DNA of 64,000 bases from Planctomycetaceae bacterium (lineage in GTDB: Bacteria > Planctomycetota > Planctomycetia > Planctomycetales > Planctomycetaceae), in assembly GCA_020638955.1 (NCBI GenBank), contig JACKHO010000003.1:434001-498000 (forward strand). Direction: 5' to 3'. Both the position numbers and the translations under genes were made by a program. Below the pieces are notes generated by a model. The model was not told the origin of the DNA, searched no databases, and saw only the letters and a list, made by a program, of their open reading frames with translations. Positions 1 through 8,774 of the stretch are shown here, piece by piece (the stretch's first letter is position 1; each line of letters opens with the position of its first letter).

Positions 1-262
1 ACGCGTCGTTGAATTCTTTGACGATTCCCTGAGCGCGACGCAGCAATTCCGCAGAGGCTCGGCGTGTGAATGTGAGCAGCAGCATGCGGGCGGGGTCAAC
101 ACCACTGGCGACGAGTGCCGCGACTCGATGGGCCAGGGTCGTCGTCTTTCCGGTGCCTGCACCAGCAATGATGAGCAGCGGTGACTTGCCGTGGCAGGCC
201 GCTGCACGCTGTGCAGGATTCAGTTTTGACAACACGCTGTTGAGCGCGTCCGTGGAAGACAT
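1..262 (-). CDS. UvrD/PcrA-type superfamily 1 DNA helicase, N-terminal part (runs off window)
   Basis: The first 87 codons of a gene reading out of the left edge. Seen: the start MSSTDALNSVLSKLNPAQRAA gives the Q-motif region (LNPAQ), followed by a Walker A loop AGAGTGKTTTLAHR near residues 28-41, then LLLTFTRRASAELLRR, the motif Ia 'LTFTxxAAxEL' of UvrD/PcrA/Rep helicases. Known for the family: ATP-dependent 3'-5' DNA unwinding in repair or recombination. The ATG at 262 is the first in frame. The rest of the protein is outside the window, so UvrD, PcrA or a relative with extra domains cannot be told apart. Confidence 0.85.
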   Translation of the reverse strand, partial: MSSTDALNSVLSKLNPAQRAAACHGKSPLLIIAGAGTGKTTTLAHRVAALVASGVDPARMLLLTFTRRASAELLRRAQGIVKEFNDA

Positions 263-309
263 TTCACATCCCTGCTGCAGGCCACTCGCCTCGCTTGAGT
301 TGGTACTGC

Positions 310-1218
310 TTACTGTTTGTCGCCTTTGGCCTCTTTCGCTTTCTTCGAAGCGGAGATTTCAATAGTCACCGGAGTTCCTTCGGGAGGAATACGCTCTTCA
401 TAGGGTTCAAACAACCGCCCCCCGGCGTCGCTGTTGGAACTTTCGATGGCCACGTCGATGAGTGCATCACCGAAGTTGGCGACGCAAATGAGGCTGCCCG
501 CTTCCGCCTGGTAGATTTGCTTTCCTTCTGGAGTTACCGCAAATCGGCTTCCGGCGAATACCCACTCGGTTTCTACTTCTTTGGGCTGGCTTTGATCATG
601 TAACGACTGCAAGGCAGCCCGGTACTCTTTGTTGTCGCTGTAAGCCTGAAACGCCTGTCGCTGGTCTTTGGACATGGTGCCAAACCAGAGCAGTTCCTTG
701 GTGTTGGGATCATACCGCAACGTTTCATCACCCTTGTCGATGACCACACCTTTTGGCACCTCAGCCAAATTCGCAGCAAAGTAGCGATACGTGACACCTC
801 GGACCCACTCGTTCGCCGCGCGACGATGCGCCTTACCGTTGCTGTCTTCCCACGTGACGAACAAATCCAGCTTTGGTCCCTCGGGCAACTCAAACTTTTC
901 TCCGAATCGGGCGGGATGTCCTGGTTCCAGTCCCAGTGCAAGCAATCCTGCGTGAACGGTTTGAGCCTTCCCATCAAAAGACAGGATCGACTCGTGCTCC
1001 TTTGTTTGCTTCGGACAGGCAAACATTTCCAGAATTCCGCGTCGGAGGCAAACAGTCGTCCGCACGAGGACCCGTCCACCAGCCTTGTCCAGCAGAACCG
1101 TTTTCTCAGGGTTGAGTGGTGTTGGTGGCGGACTGGCATCATCCGCAAAGGACTGCGGAATCCCGCACGCCAGTGCGATTGTCAGAACGCCGCAACATCG
1201 AATCAACATATTCAGCAT
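310..1218 (-). CDS. Secreted YdjY-domain protein
   Basis: A 302-residue protein. The ATG at 1218 is preferred over an upstream in-frame ATG at 1398, because it follows AAAGGATGG and begins a clear signal peptide (MLNMLIRCCGVLTIALACG..SFA). After cleavage there is a Pro-rich linker (SPPPTPLNPEKTV). Next comes a stretch with KEHESIL and LLALGLEPG, which I recognise as the YdjY pattern found in many planctomycete exported proteins. The C-terminal third is Glu/Lys-rich with no motif I know. The function of YdjY proteins is unknown. It is co-directional with the helicase fragment, 47 bases upstream of that start, so the two could be co-transcribed. Confidence 0.7.
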   Translation of the reverse strand: MLNMLIRCCGVLTIALACGIPQSFADDASPPPTPLNPEKTVLLDKAGGRVLVRTTVCLRRGILEMFACPKQTKEHESILSFDGKAQTVHAGLLALGLEPGHPARFGEKFELPEGPKLDLFVTWEDSNGKAHRRAANEWVRGVTYRYFAANLAEVPKGVVIDKGDETLRYDPNTKELLWFGTMSKDQRQAFQAYSDNKEYRAALQSLHDQSQPKEVETEWVFAGSRFAVTPEGKQIYQAEAGSLICVANFGDALIDVAIESSNSDAGGRLFEPYEERIPPEGTPVTIEISASKKAKEAKGDKQ

Positions 1219-1342
1219 GGACCATCCTTTCGGTCGACGAGACGCCGCCAGATTGTATCTCAATGACATCGCGTCTGCATCACTTGGCTCGAAGAGATTC
1301 GCGTGCGTCAGCGAATGGTACGGACAATGCTGGTTCGGTCGA

Positions 1343-1450
1343 GTGGGTAGTGGATAGCAAATAGTGGGTAGGGCGACAGTTTTCGCACTGACCTCCATTC
1401 CTACCCACTACCCACTACCCACTACCCACTACCAACTACCCACTATCTAC
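1343..1450. repeat. Inverted array of AGTGGGT heptads (copy 1)
   Basis: The left arm carries four 7-base units: AGTGGGT, AGTGGAT, AGCAAAT, AGTGGGT. The right arm carries seven units of the complement, mostly ACCCACT with ACCAACT and ATCTACT variants. A spacer of about 30 bases lies between the arms. The arms can pair into a long imperfect hairpin, and register slippage between heptads is possible. It sits between divergent genes, 137 bases upstream of the citrate synthase start. A related copy lies at 29771-29859. The 1219-1586 gap holds nothing else that I recognise. Confidence 0.85.
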
Positions 1451-1586
1451 TCCAATCCATTTCAGGAATAACGTCATTCCTCACTTGCTGGATTCACGTT
1501 GCAAGGAGTGGTACAGTCACAATCGATGGAGCGAACGGTGGTTGCCATTCGTTACGAGTTCGACCAAAAGCCCACGGAGGGTGACA

Positions 1587-2708
1587 ATGGAAATCGAGAA
1601 CTTTTTTCCCGGCCTACGGGGTGTGGTGGCGGGCGAAACTGAAATATGTCGGATTGATGGTGGACTGCAGTATCGCGGGTACTGCATCCACGACTTATCA
1701 GAGCGATCGAGTTTTCTGGAAATCGCTTACTTGCTGCTGTTCGACGATCTGCCGTCAGAAGATCACTTCGTCGATTTTCTCAGTGTGCTGCATGAAGAAC
1801 AGACGCTGCCGCCCATTGTACTGCAGGTGTATGCGGAACTTCCTGCGCACACGTCGGCGCTCTCGGCAATGCGGACGGGAATTGGACTGTTGAGCCACTT
1901 TGATCCTCAGCCAAACGAAGAGCTCATGCACGCGGGGCCCGATCAGGTGCTACGGATTATGGCTCGGCTCCCGCTGTTGCTAGGGGCTTGGCATCGAATT
2001 CGATCGGGCGAAGCAGCACTCGAACCTCGAGTTGAACTCAGCTACGTCGCGAACTTGTACTACCTGATTAACGGCGAAGCTCCGTCTGCTTTGCAGGAGC
2101 GCTCGCTGGAAGTCGCCATGATTACGGCGATGGAGCACGAGTTTACTCCGTCGTCGTTCACAGCACGCTGCATTGGTTCGACCAGTGCCAACATGTACGG
2201 TGCCATTCTGGGTGCGTTGGAAGCATTCATTGGCATCCGACACGGTGGCGGAGATGATTTGCCTCTCGACGTACTGGACGCCGTTGGACGACCGCGTCAG
2301 GTTGAAGACTGGGTCGCTGGTCTTCCGGAGCATGCAATCATTCCGGGATTTGGACATTCCATTTACCGTGAATGCGATCCTCGTGCTGCTGTTTTAGAAC
2401 TCGTGGCCGGACATCTGGCCCGCGCCTGTGGTCGGAACGATCTTGAAAACATGGCCGACGCCATTGAACGCGCCGTGTGGCAGCACCGCCAAATCCCGCC
2501 CAACATCGACTGGCCATGGTGCCGTGTCATGTCCTACCTCGGCTTCTCCCGCGACTTGTTCCGTGCCATTTTCATGGTGGCCCGTACGGTCGGCTGGGCG
2601 GCACACACGCTGGAACAGTGTGAGTCGAACGAAGTCATCCGGCCCCGTGCACGCTATCGCGGCGCGGAGGATTGCCACTTCGAACCCTTGCGGCATCGCA
2701 TGCGGTAG
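1587..2708 (+). CDS. Citrate synthase / 2-methylcitrate synthase family protein
   Basis: A 373-residue protein, the usual length for bacterial type II citrate synthases. The start at 1587 follows a strong ribosome-binding site (GGAGGGTGA, 5 bases away); the longer frame upstream lacks one. Catalytic residues are in place: His184 in EHEFTPSSFTAR, His257 in GFGHSIYRECDPRA and Asp308 in PPNIDWPWCR. The C-terminal GWAAHTLEQ and arginine region RPRARYRG are also present. Known reaction: condensation of oxaloacetate with acetyl-CoA (or propionyl-CoA) in the cytosol. Oddity: the loop after the first His reads HGGGDD instead of the common HGGANE. This makes it somewhat divergent, so substrate preference is open. 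It is monocistronic or at most linked to the next gene. Confidence 0.85.
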   Translation: MEIENFFPGLRGVVAGETEICRIDGGLQYRGYCIHDLSERSSFLEIAYLLLFDDLPSEDHFVDFLSVLHEEQTLPPIVLQVYAELPAHTSALSAMRTGIGLLSHFDPQPNEELMHAGPDQVLRIMARLPLLLGAWHRIRSGEAALEPRVELSYVANLYYLINGEAPSALQERSLEVAMITAMEHEFTPSSFTARCIGSTSANMYGAILGALEAFIGIRHGGGDDLPLDVLDAVGRPRQVEDWVAGLPEHAIIPGFGHSIYRECDPRAAVLELVAGHLARACGRNDLENMADAIERAVWQHRQIPPNIDWPWCRVMSYLGFSRDLFRAIFMVARTVGWAAHTLEQCESNEVIRPRARYRGAEDCHFEPLRHRMR

Positions 2709-2851
2709 GTGACGTGTTTCCGCTGCAGTGCATTCTGCGCTTGGGAACGGCATGTGAATTGAACGTGCCTGTCCGTTGATTGTTCGTCACGCTTCATGCA
2801 AACTGGCGGGCGGAACTACCCATTTGTGACAGTAACAAGGAAAATCCCGCC

Positions 2852-3430
2852 GTGGTCAAAACAGAATCCACCATGATGCCCCTCGGAAGTTCTGCACCAG
2901 ACTTCTGCCTGACAAATGTTGACGGAAGTGTTGTGTCCCTCGCTGATTTTGCAGGGAAGCCACTGCTCGTGATGTTTATTTGCAATCACTGCCCGTTTGT
3001 GGTGCATGTGCGTGAGCAAATTGCTGCCATGGGACGCGAGTACCAGGAAAAGGGACTCGGCATGGTCGCCATTAGTTCGAACAGCGTGGTTTCGCATCCA
3101 ATGGATGGCCCGGAAGAAATGAAGGCGGAACATGCCTCTGCGGGGTACACGTTCCCGTACCTGTACGATGAATCACAGGCTGTGGCCAAAGCGTATCGTG
3201 CAGCGTGTACACCCGACTTCTTCCTGTTCGATGCCGACAAGAAGCTCGTCTATCGCGGACAAATGGACGACAGCCGCCCGCAAAGCGGTTTGCCCGTTAC
3301 CGGAGCCGATTTGCGAGCCGCCTGTGATGCGGTACTCGCAGGACAAGCCGTTTCCGATCAACAAAAACCGAGCATTGGCTGCAACATCAAATGGGCACCG
3401 GGAAACGAGCCCGACTACTTCCTGGGATAA
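2852..3430 (+). CDS. Thioredoxin-fold (AhpC/TSA-Redoxin-like) protein with CNHCP motif
   Basis: A 192-residue protein. I place the start at GTG 2852, 10 bases after AAGGA, giving MVKTESTMMPLGSSAPDF, which matches how relatives of this family begin; ATG 2873 is the alternative. APDFCLTNVDG, PLLVMFICNHCPFV and AAISSN-type strand/helix elements follow the peroxiredoxin/TlpA fold. The active-site loop is CNHCPFV rather than CxxC followed by a resolving Cys. YDESQAVAKAYRAACTPDFFLFD is the cis-Pro region. No signal peptide, so it is probably cytosolic and redox-active. The partner is unknown. The 143-base upstream gap to citrate synthase leaves co-transcription open. Confidence 0.75.
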   Translation: MVKTESTMMPLGSSAPDFCLTNVDGSVVSLADFAGKPLLVMFICNHCPFVVHVREQIAAMGREYQEKGLGMVAISSNSVVSHPMDGPEEMKAEHASAGYTFPYLYDESQAVAKAYRAACTPDFFLFDADKKLVYRGQMDDSRPQSGLPVTGADLRAACDAVLAGQAVSDQQKPSIGCNIKWAPGNEPDYFLG

Positions 3431-3449
3431 TCATCCATGAGTTTGTCGA

Positions 3450-3482
3450 CGGGCACGCGCCATACTTGTTGGCGTGTGCCTG
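3450..3482 (+). terminator. Strong hairpin after the thioredoxin-fold gene
   Basis: A 12-bp stem with two G-U wobbles (GGGCACGCGCC pairing with GGCGTGTGCCT plus one closing pair) around a 9-base loop, 20 bases after the stop at 3430. It lacks a run of T, so it may be a terminator of the weak type or an RNA-stabilising hairpin. Confidence 0.4.
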
Positions 3483-3583
3483 TTCGAACTGAATGCCAAT
3501 TGTGTACAAATAATCATTGATGCGAGTCGCTGACTCCGCGTGGAATCGTTGCCAGAAACTGAAAACTGAGATTGAGGTGCCAA

Positions 3584-4765
3584 GTGACGAAGGTATGGGG
3601 ATTGGGATGTGTTCTGGCGTTGTCACTGGCATCGGTTCAGGCCGGTGAGGTTGAGTGGGAGCGAATTCAAATCGACTCTCGTTTTCGATCTGAAGGTGTC
3701 GCGGTTGCCGACCTGAATAACGACGGAAAAACCGACGTGGTCGCTGGCGATTTGTGGTACGAAGCGCCCAACTGGAAACCCCACGAAATCCGACCCGTCG
3801 GCGACTACTGGGCCGGCAACGGATACAGCCAGAGCTTCTGCAACTGGACCTACGACATCAACGGCGACGGCTGGCAGGACATTATCATTGTCGGTTTCCC
3901 CGGCGATCCGTTCCACTGGTACGAGAACCCGAAAGGGAAAGAAGGTCACTGGACGAAACGGGAAATCTGGCACTCGATTTGTAACGAAACGCCGCTCTTC
4001 ACCGACCTCACTGGCGACGGCAAGCCTGAGTTCATTCTCGGCTCTCAGCCCGAGCAGCAAATGGGCTACATCGAAATCCCTGAAGGGGAAGCCGTCAACG
4101 AGAAGTGGACATTCACTGCCATTTCACCTCCCGGTGACCCCATGTCGAACGGCACATTCAAGTATTACCACGGACTTGGTTCGACCGACGTGAATGGCGA
4201 CGGCCGGAAAGACGTCGTCATTATGCATGGCTGGTGGGAAGCCCCGGAAAATCGTGCCGCAACACCATGGGAATTTCATCCCGCCATCCTGGGAACCCAG
4301 CCCGGTCAGGTGCAACGGGCGGCTGATATTTACGCCGTCGACTTTGACCTCGACGGGGACAAGGACCTGTTCGCCTCATGTGCCCATGCTCACGGCGTGT
4401 GGTACTTTGAGAATACTGGCGACGAGCAGGCCCCGTACAAAACGCACATTGTGGACGAGAGCTTCTCGCAAACGCACGCCCTCTGGCACGCCGACATTAA
4501 CGGTGACGGAACCGCCGACTTCATTACCGGCAAACGCTACTACGCCCACAACGGCGGTGATCCCGGCGGCAATGACCCGGTCGTGATGTACTGGTACGAA
4601 GTGCAGAAGTCGAAAGACGGACCGAAGTTCATCCCGCATGAAATTCGGGAAGGACGCGACACCGGCGTCGGCACTCAGTTCCAGGTTGCTGACATCAACG
4701 GTGACGGCAAACTCGACATCGCCCTGTCAAACAAAAAGGGCGTGAATTTGCTGCTGCAGAAGTAG
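3584..4765 (+). CDS. Secreted FG-GAP/VCBS repeat protein
   Basis: The best start is GTG 3584, preceded by GAGGTG; it gives the signal peptide MTKVWGLGCVLALSLASVQA. TTG 3572 is possible. The mature protein of about 373 residues contains seven calcium-loop repeats of the type D-x-N-x-D-G-x-x-D: ADLNNDGKTD, YDINGDGWQD, TDLTGDGKPE, TDVNGDGRKD, VDFDLDGDKD, ADINGDGTAD and ADINGDGKLD. This fits a seven-bladed beta-propeller. Such proteins are common in planctomycetes, are exported, and are thought to bind ligands or surfaces; no enzyme motif is visible. It converges on the MFS gene with only 12 bases between the stops. Confidence 0.85.
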   Translation: MTKVWGLGCVLALSLASVQAGEVEWERIQIDSRFRSEGVAVADLNNDGKTDVVAGDLWYEAPNWKPHEIRPVGDYWAGNGYSQSFCNWTYDINGDGWQDIIIVGFPGDPFHWYENPKGKEGHWTKREIWHSICNETPLFTDLTGDGKPEFILGSQPEQQMGYIEIPEGEAVNEKWTFTAISPPGDPMSNGTFKYYHGLGSTDVNGDGRKDVVIMHGWWEAPENRAATPWEFHPAILGTQPGQVQRAADIYAVDFDLDGDKDLFASCAHAHGVWYFENTGDEQAPYKTHIVDESFSQTHALWHADINGDGTADFITGKRYYAHNGGDPGGNDPVVMYWYEVQKSKDGPKFIPHEIREGRDTGVGTQFQVADINGDGKLDIALSNKKGVNLLLQK

Positions 4766-4777
4766 AGGCAGATGTTG

Positions 4778-6112
4778 TCAGCCCGCGTCCAGCGGAACGG
4801 GTTGTTCATCGAGGTCGAGCGAGTCATGTGCTGATGACCGGGAGGGAAGTGTCCAGGTCATCAGCCAGGCGAGCACCATGATGGCGGCGGCTACCCAGTA
4901 CGGCGTGGCGATTCCAAATTTCTGCAGCGACACACCAATAAACGGTCCGAGAATACGACCAGTCGCCGACACACTCTGTCCCAACCCCAACGTTCCGCCT
5001 TGTTCGTCCTTGGGGCTGTTCAGTGAAAGCAGCGACTGGTAGGCGGGGTTCGCGAAGGCGAAGCCAGTGACGACCAATGGCAGAATAACGAGCAACACGA
5101 CAGGCGGCTGTACGTGGAATATTCCTGAAATCTGAGACGTCAGCGCCAGCAAGATCAGTCCTAAGACCAGCATGGCAACGCCCGTGTTGGCCATACGGAA
5201 TTCGCCGAACTTCGGGGCAATTCTCCGCACAATGCCGCCCTGAACAATTGTCAACACAACGCCCACGTAAGCGAACATCAATCCGTTCTGCCAGCGTTCC
5301 AGTTTCAGATATTCGTTAAGCAATGCCAGTGTCGACTCGAACATGGCGAAGGCGAATATCGTCAAGAAAATCGTCCCCAGGGTCACACCAATAATTGGAC
5401 GTCCAAGTGCATGGACGAGTCGCCCCAAGTTACCGATACCAGCATGCGAAGCGGTTTCATCGACATCGTCACGTGACGTCAATGATTCCGGCAATGACAT
5501 GAGGGCCCACAGGAATGCCACAAACGACAAGCCGGCAGCGATATAGCCGGGCAGCGCTGGGGTTTGGTCTTCTCCGCGCAGACACAGGGCGCCAATGATA
5601 GGTCCGAACACGAAGCCAATTCCAAACGCGGCGCCAATAAGCGCCATGCCTTTGGCGCGATCATGTCGGCCGGTGACGTCGGCAATGAATGCTTGCGCTG
5701 TCGAAATCGTGGCACCAGCCACACCGGCACCTATTCTCGTAATAAACAACCAGGCGAAAACACCTAAGCCGAGTAGCTTGCCAGTCGTCCCCAAGGAGCT
5801 GGCAAGCCCAAAGAGGGCATAGAAAACGGTCGATCCTGCGAGTCCCAAAATCAGGACCGGGCGACGACCAATTCGGTCGGAGAGTCGGCCCCAGAGCGGC
5901 GCGAAAACAAACTGCATAGCTGAGAACGACGCCATCAGCAGGCCGAGCGTCATTTTCGACATGCCAAATGACTTGGCATAAAGCGGGAGTAGCGGCAAGA
6001 CAATGCCGAAGCCGAGCAAGTCGATGAACACCGTCACAAACACGATGGCCAACGCACGCTTGTTTGTGGACTGCTGCGGGATTTCTGCTGGGTTATTCTC
6101 GGACTCGGTCAC
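4778..6112 (-). CDS. MFS transporter of the TetA-like multidrug exporter group
   Basis: A 444-residue protein with 12 predicted membrane segments starting at AIVFVTVFIDLLGFGIVLPLLPLY. The inter-TM2/3 loop carries the MFS motif A as GRLSDRIGRRPVLILG. VTGRHDRAKGMALIGAAFGIGFVFGP in TM5 resembles the motif C region of drug:H+ antiporters such as TetA. A hydrophilic loop with DDVDETASH lies mid-protein between the two six-helix bundles. Likely inner-membrane, proton-driven export; substrate unknown. It lies 110 bases downstream of the DUF2071 gene on the same strand, so an operon is plausible. Confidence 0.85.
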   Translation of the reverse strand: MTESENNPAEIPQQSTNKRALAIVFVTVFIDLLGFGIVLPLLPLYAKSFGMSKMTLGLLMASFSAMQFVFAPLWGRLSDRIGRRPVLILGLAGSTVFYALFGLASSLGTTGKLLGLGVFAWLFITRIGAGVAGATISTAQAFIADVTGRHDRAKGMALIGAAFGIGFVFGPIIGALCLRGEDQTPALPGYIAAGLSFVAFLWALMSLPESLTSRDDVDETASHAGIGNLGRLVHALGRPIIGVTLGTIFLTIFAFAMFESTLALLNEYLKLERWQNGLMFAYVGVVLTIVQGGIVRRIAPKFGEFRMANTGVAMLVLGLILLALTSQISGIFHVQPPVVLLVILPLVVTGFAFANPAYQSLLSLNSPKDEQGGTLGLGQSVSATGRILGPFIGVSLQKFGIATPYWVAAAIMVLAWLMTWTLPSRSSAHDSLDLDEQPVPLDAG

Positions 6113-6222
6113 TGTTGACTACCATCCCGTCGGGTGAATTTCGATTCGTAAAGGACGGAGTGTGGCGGGTTGGTGTACGAACGGCAAGCGGGAAATGCGC
6201 ACGAGAACTTCTCGCTGGGATG

Positions 6223-6969
6223 TCACTGGCGGACGCGTTTCAGTGCAAAAACGTCGACGTCGACTCCTTCGACGTAGCCAATGTGCTCCGGAGGCTGCGG
6301 CCTTTCCGGCACACCATCCAGTCGCAACATGGCATTATCGCACTTCAGCACCTCGGCCGACTGCAGCGGGTACGGCGTGTGATGAACCTGGCCATAGCAC
6401 AATTCCCCACTTCGCATGGTGAACAGCAGGTACCGTTCAACGAGAAAGAACTCGAGCGTTCCCGGTTCTGCCGGACTTGGCGATCCCGTTTTGCGAAACT
6501 GAAAATGCGACTCTGCGTTAGACTCCGATGTTCGCCGCTGACAGCGGTAGTCAGTCACGCCGTCTTCAACAATGCGTGAGTTCATTTTGCACCAATGATA
6601 CGGCAGGTGAAACCAACTGCGGCCAAAGGCGCAGGCAATCCAGCGGTCGGCATTCAGGGAAATGAAGTAAACGCCCGGGCGACCGAATTCGTCGATGACA
6701 TACGTCCGGACATTCAGTTCGAGAAAGTTCGAAATGTAGGGTACGGACGGAAACCACCAGGGATGAATGTTCCGCATTTCGAATGGCACCACGCCGACAT
6801 AAGCGACACCATTGAAAGTGTCGACCGTGAGTCCGGGCGGCAGCAAGGGCTGGATTTCCTCGGAGCTGAATGTCCAGTGGAGAAACAGGAGCCGCTGCCA
6901 CCGCTGAAACATCACCGGCTTGTCGTCCGGGCGTTCTCGCCATTTCAGCCGTTGCGATAATTCGATCAT
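6223..6969 (-). CDS. DUF2071 (YqjF-type) protein
   Basis: A 248-residue protein without a signal peptide. The family features I recognise are FLHWTFSSEEIQPLLPPGL near residues 28-47, then FEMRNIHPWWFPSVPYISNFLELNVRTYV and the central GVYFISLNADRW. Later come FLVERYLLFTM and HHTPYPLQSAEV. DUF2071 proteins are about 230-250 residues and resemble an acetoacetate-decarboxylase-like fold; their function is not established. It is upstream of the MFS exporter. The insertion sequence at 7143 lies 173 bases upstream of its start, between it and ruvA. Confidence 0.8.
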   Translation of the reverse strand: MIELSQRLKWRERPDDKPVMFQRWQRLLFLHWTFSSEEIQPLLPPGLTVDTFNGVAYVGVVPFEMRNIHPWWFPSVPYISNFLELNVRTYVIDEFGRPGVYFISLNADRWIACAFGRSWFHLPYHWCKMNSRIVEDGVTDYRCQRRTSESNAESHFQFRKTGSPSPAEPGTLEFFLVERYLLFTMRSGELCYGQVHHTPYPLQSAEVLKCDNAMLRLDGVPERPQPPEHIGYVEGVDVDVFALKRVRQ

Positions 6970-7134
6970 GTCAGCTCCTCATGCCTTTGAAAGAGGAACA
7001 GATTGGACTGGTATTGCTTACTCCAGATCGACCGCATTTCGCCCGGTACAGCAACAGGATTTCTACGGCACACCAGAAGAATACGGGAATGCCAGAGACT
7101 ACGACAGGCCTATTCATTGCTGAACGGCTGGTGA

Positions 7135-7142
7135 TTCGCAAT
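7135..7142. repeat. Target-site duplication, left copy
   Basis: TTCGCAAT directly abuts the left inverted repeat of the insertion sequence; the identical octamer abuts the right end at 8766-8773. The exact match argues that the insertion is fairly recent. Confidence 0.85.
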
Positions 7143-7162
7143 CTCAATGTTACCCACATTTT
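7143..7162 (+). repeat. IS left terminal inverted repeat
   Basis: CTCAATGTTACCCACATTTT, exact reverse complement of the right end; it includes the transposase stop codon at 7150-7152. Confidence 0.9.
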
Positions 7163-8535
7163 CGTTTGGCTGCGTGGGTACCTCGGAGGAGGAGGAGGAG
7201 TTTTTCGAGGCCGCGCCAGAGGGTGATCCAGCCGGGGCGGCCATCGCACTTGCGGCCAAGGTGGCCTCCGAGGCCAGCTAGGTGTTTGACGAACTGTTGG
7301 ATGGTCATTTCAGTGGCGGGGCGTTTGCGAACCTGCGCCAATGTGTCGACCCATTCCGTGGGGACGACGTCGCGAGCGGGTCGGTCCGGGGCTTGTTCGG
7401 CCAGTTGGCGTAACCGCAGGAGTTGCACGGCGACAATCGACAACAGACCAGTCACGCGTTCCAGGCGATGAGACGTTTCATAGTACCGCTGCTCCACACG
7501 ACAACCGGTCTTTAAGGCTTTGTGATATTCTTCGATGGCCCAGCGTTGAGAGTAATAGTGAATGACTTGTCGGGCATGTTCGAGGGTCTCGACACGTTCG
7601 GAGGTCAGCAGGACCCAGTGGACTGGTTGGAGACCTGCGGGGGGATTCACCTCAACGAGTTCGACGACGCACATCGGAATCGGCTGCCCAGGTGCGTGTT
7701 TGCGAATCCACGCATTTGTCACTGAAGGGGTTGGTAACGACAAGGTGGCATGCCGTAGCTCCATTTTGGCTGAGCGGGCAGGCTGACTGGACGTCGCTGG
7801 GATGTTCAAGACTTGGCGACCACAGACGGGTTGTGCAGCAAGGTGTTCTTCCAGCGAGATCGTTTTTTGCTGCTCAGTCACGATGATTCGGTTCAGACGA
7901 CAGGCTCGAATGACCCAACCGCATTGTTGCTGCCAGGCATGTAAGTAAACTTCGTAGTCATCTGCCGCCCGGTCGCAAACATGTAACCATTTCACTCCTT
8001 CCGGCGGGGCCCCCACTTGGTCGATTAATCGTCCCCACACGGTCGATTCCCGATGCGGGTCGCGCCGTCGCGAGTTATTGGCGCCATGCTTCTTTCCTGG
8101 TTGCCGATAGAGTATTTCCTGTCCGGCCAGTCCGATGACTTCTTCGGACTCGGGGTCACGCATCAAAGCTGAGTGCAAGAAGAATCCCCTGCCGGTATTC
8201 TTGCCGACCGGTCCAAGCCCGCGCGCACGACGCTTCTGGCCATAATTAATTTCCGTGGTGTCGTTAAGAATTAATCGCACCTGACCTGGTTCACCCGAGG
8301 CGCGTGTCCGTTGAAAATGCGGCGTGGTAATGCCTTCGAAGCTGACGTCCTCGCAGTCCATCAACCGGTACAGAGCCTTGCAGTCGGCCCAGGATTCGGT
8401 TTGTTCAGGCGACGTTCCATCTGGCCTCGCGAGCATTTGGGCACCAACTTTCACCAATCGCCGCGTGCGACGCGCATCACCCAACTGGCAATCTCCAAAC
8501 TCACTTAGCGCCCAACTGATGGGTTCCAGACTCAT
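7150..8535 (-). CDS. IS4-family transposase, apparently intact
   Basis: A 461-residue protein. The ATG at 8535 follows AAGGAGTG by 8 bases and opens with the IS4/Tn5 N-terminal DNA-binding domain (WALSEFGDCQLGDARRTRRL). The DDE catalytic set is visible: the first Asp in LILNDTTEINYG, the second in HVCDRAADDYEVYLHAW, and the Glu in the YREK motif YSQRWAIEEYHKALKTG. The open frame upstream to 8715 lacks a ribosome-binding site and lies in the leader. With no frameshift and matching ends, this copy could be active. The function is cut-and-paste movement of the element. Confidence 0.95.
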   Translation of the reverse strand: MSLEPISWALSEFGDCQLGDARRTRRLVKVGAQMLARPDGTSPEQTESWADCKALYRLMDCEDVSFEGITTPHFQRTRASGEPGQVRLILNDTTEINYGQKRRARGLGPVGKNTGRGFFLHSALMRDPESEEVIGLAGQEILYRQPGKKHGANNSRRRDPHRESTVWGRLIDQVGAPPEGVKWLHVCDRAADDYEVYLHAWQQQCGWVIRACRLNRIIVTEQQKTISLEEHLAAQPVCGRQVLNIPATSSQPARSAKMELRHATLSLPTPSVTNAWIRKHAPGQPIPMCVVELVEVNPPAGLQPVHWVLLTSERVETLEHARQVIHYYSQRWAIEEYHKALKTGCRVEQRYYETSHRLERVTGLLSIVAVQLLRLRQLAEQAPDRPARDVVPTEWVDTLAQVRKRPATEMTIQQFVKHLAGLGGHLGRKCDGRPGWITLWRGLEKLLLLLRGTHAAKRKCG

Positions 8536-8745
8536 GACCAGACACTCCTTGCACGCTGGCAGACCAAACCGCCAACACCCCGCAGCCTCCGCCTCGCTCC
8601 ACCATTCCTGGAGCCTGCCACCGAAGGTTCCCTCCCCCGGCGCTGCCAACCCACCCCATAGGCAACCCCCGTGCCAATTCAAGAAACCGCACGAATTCCA
8701 GGCATTCACCAACACGTCCGTGTAAAATCGACATCACCCAATTGA

Positions 8746-8765
8746 AAAATGTGGGTAACATTGAG
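8746..8765 (-). repeat. IS right terminal inverted repeat
   Basis: Perfect 20-base complement of the left end, immediately followed by the TTCGCAAT duplication. It ends 90 bases before the ruvA start codon. Confidence 0.9.
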
Positions 8766-8773
8766 TTCGCAAT
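8766..8773. repeat. Target-site duplication, right copy
   Basis: TTCGCAAT, identical to 7135-7142. Confidence 0.85.
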
Positions 8774-8774
8774 A

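Larger units (their letters stand above)
7143..8765 (-). mobile_element. Complete IS4-family insertion sequence (1623 bp)
   Basis: The ends are perfect 20-bp inverted repeats (7143-7162 and 8746-8765; left end CTCAATGTTACCCACATTTT). They are flanked by the 8-bp direct repeat TTCGCAAT. The element holds one transposase gene on the minus strand whose TAA stop lies inside the left repeat. About 210 bases of non-coding leader precede the transposase start. An 8-bp duplication and the YREK signature of the transposase fit the IS4 family, probably near the IS50/Tn5 branch. No passenger gene. Confidence 0.95.

Noticed and set aside
1385..1450. CRISPR-like array
   Set aside because: The repeat unit is only 7 bases, contiguous, without spacers; it is a heptad tandem array.
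3387..3632. An 81-codon minus-strand frame covering the gap after the thioredoxin-like gene
   Set aside because: It overlaps two real gene ends, has no start signal, and the region is better explained by the strong hairpin at 3450-3482.
8536..8715. Longer transposase starting at 8715
   Set aside because: The extension lacks a ribosome-binding site, whereas ATG 8535 has AAGGAGTG and begins the conserved DNA-binding domain.
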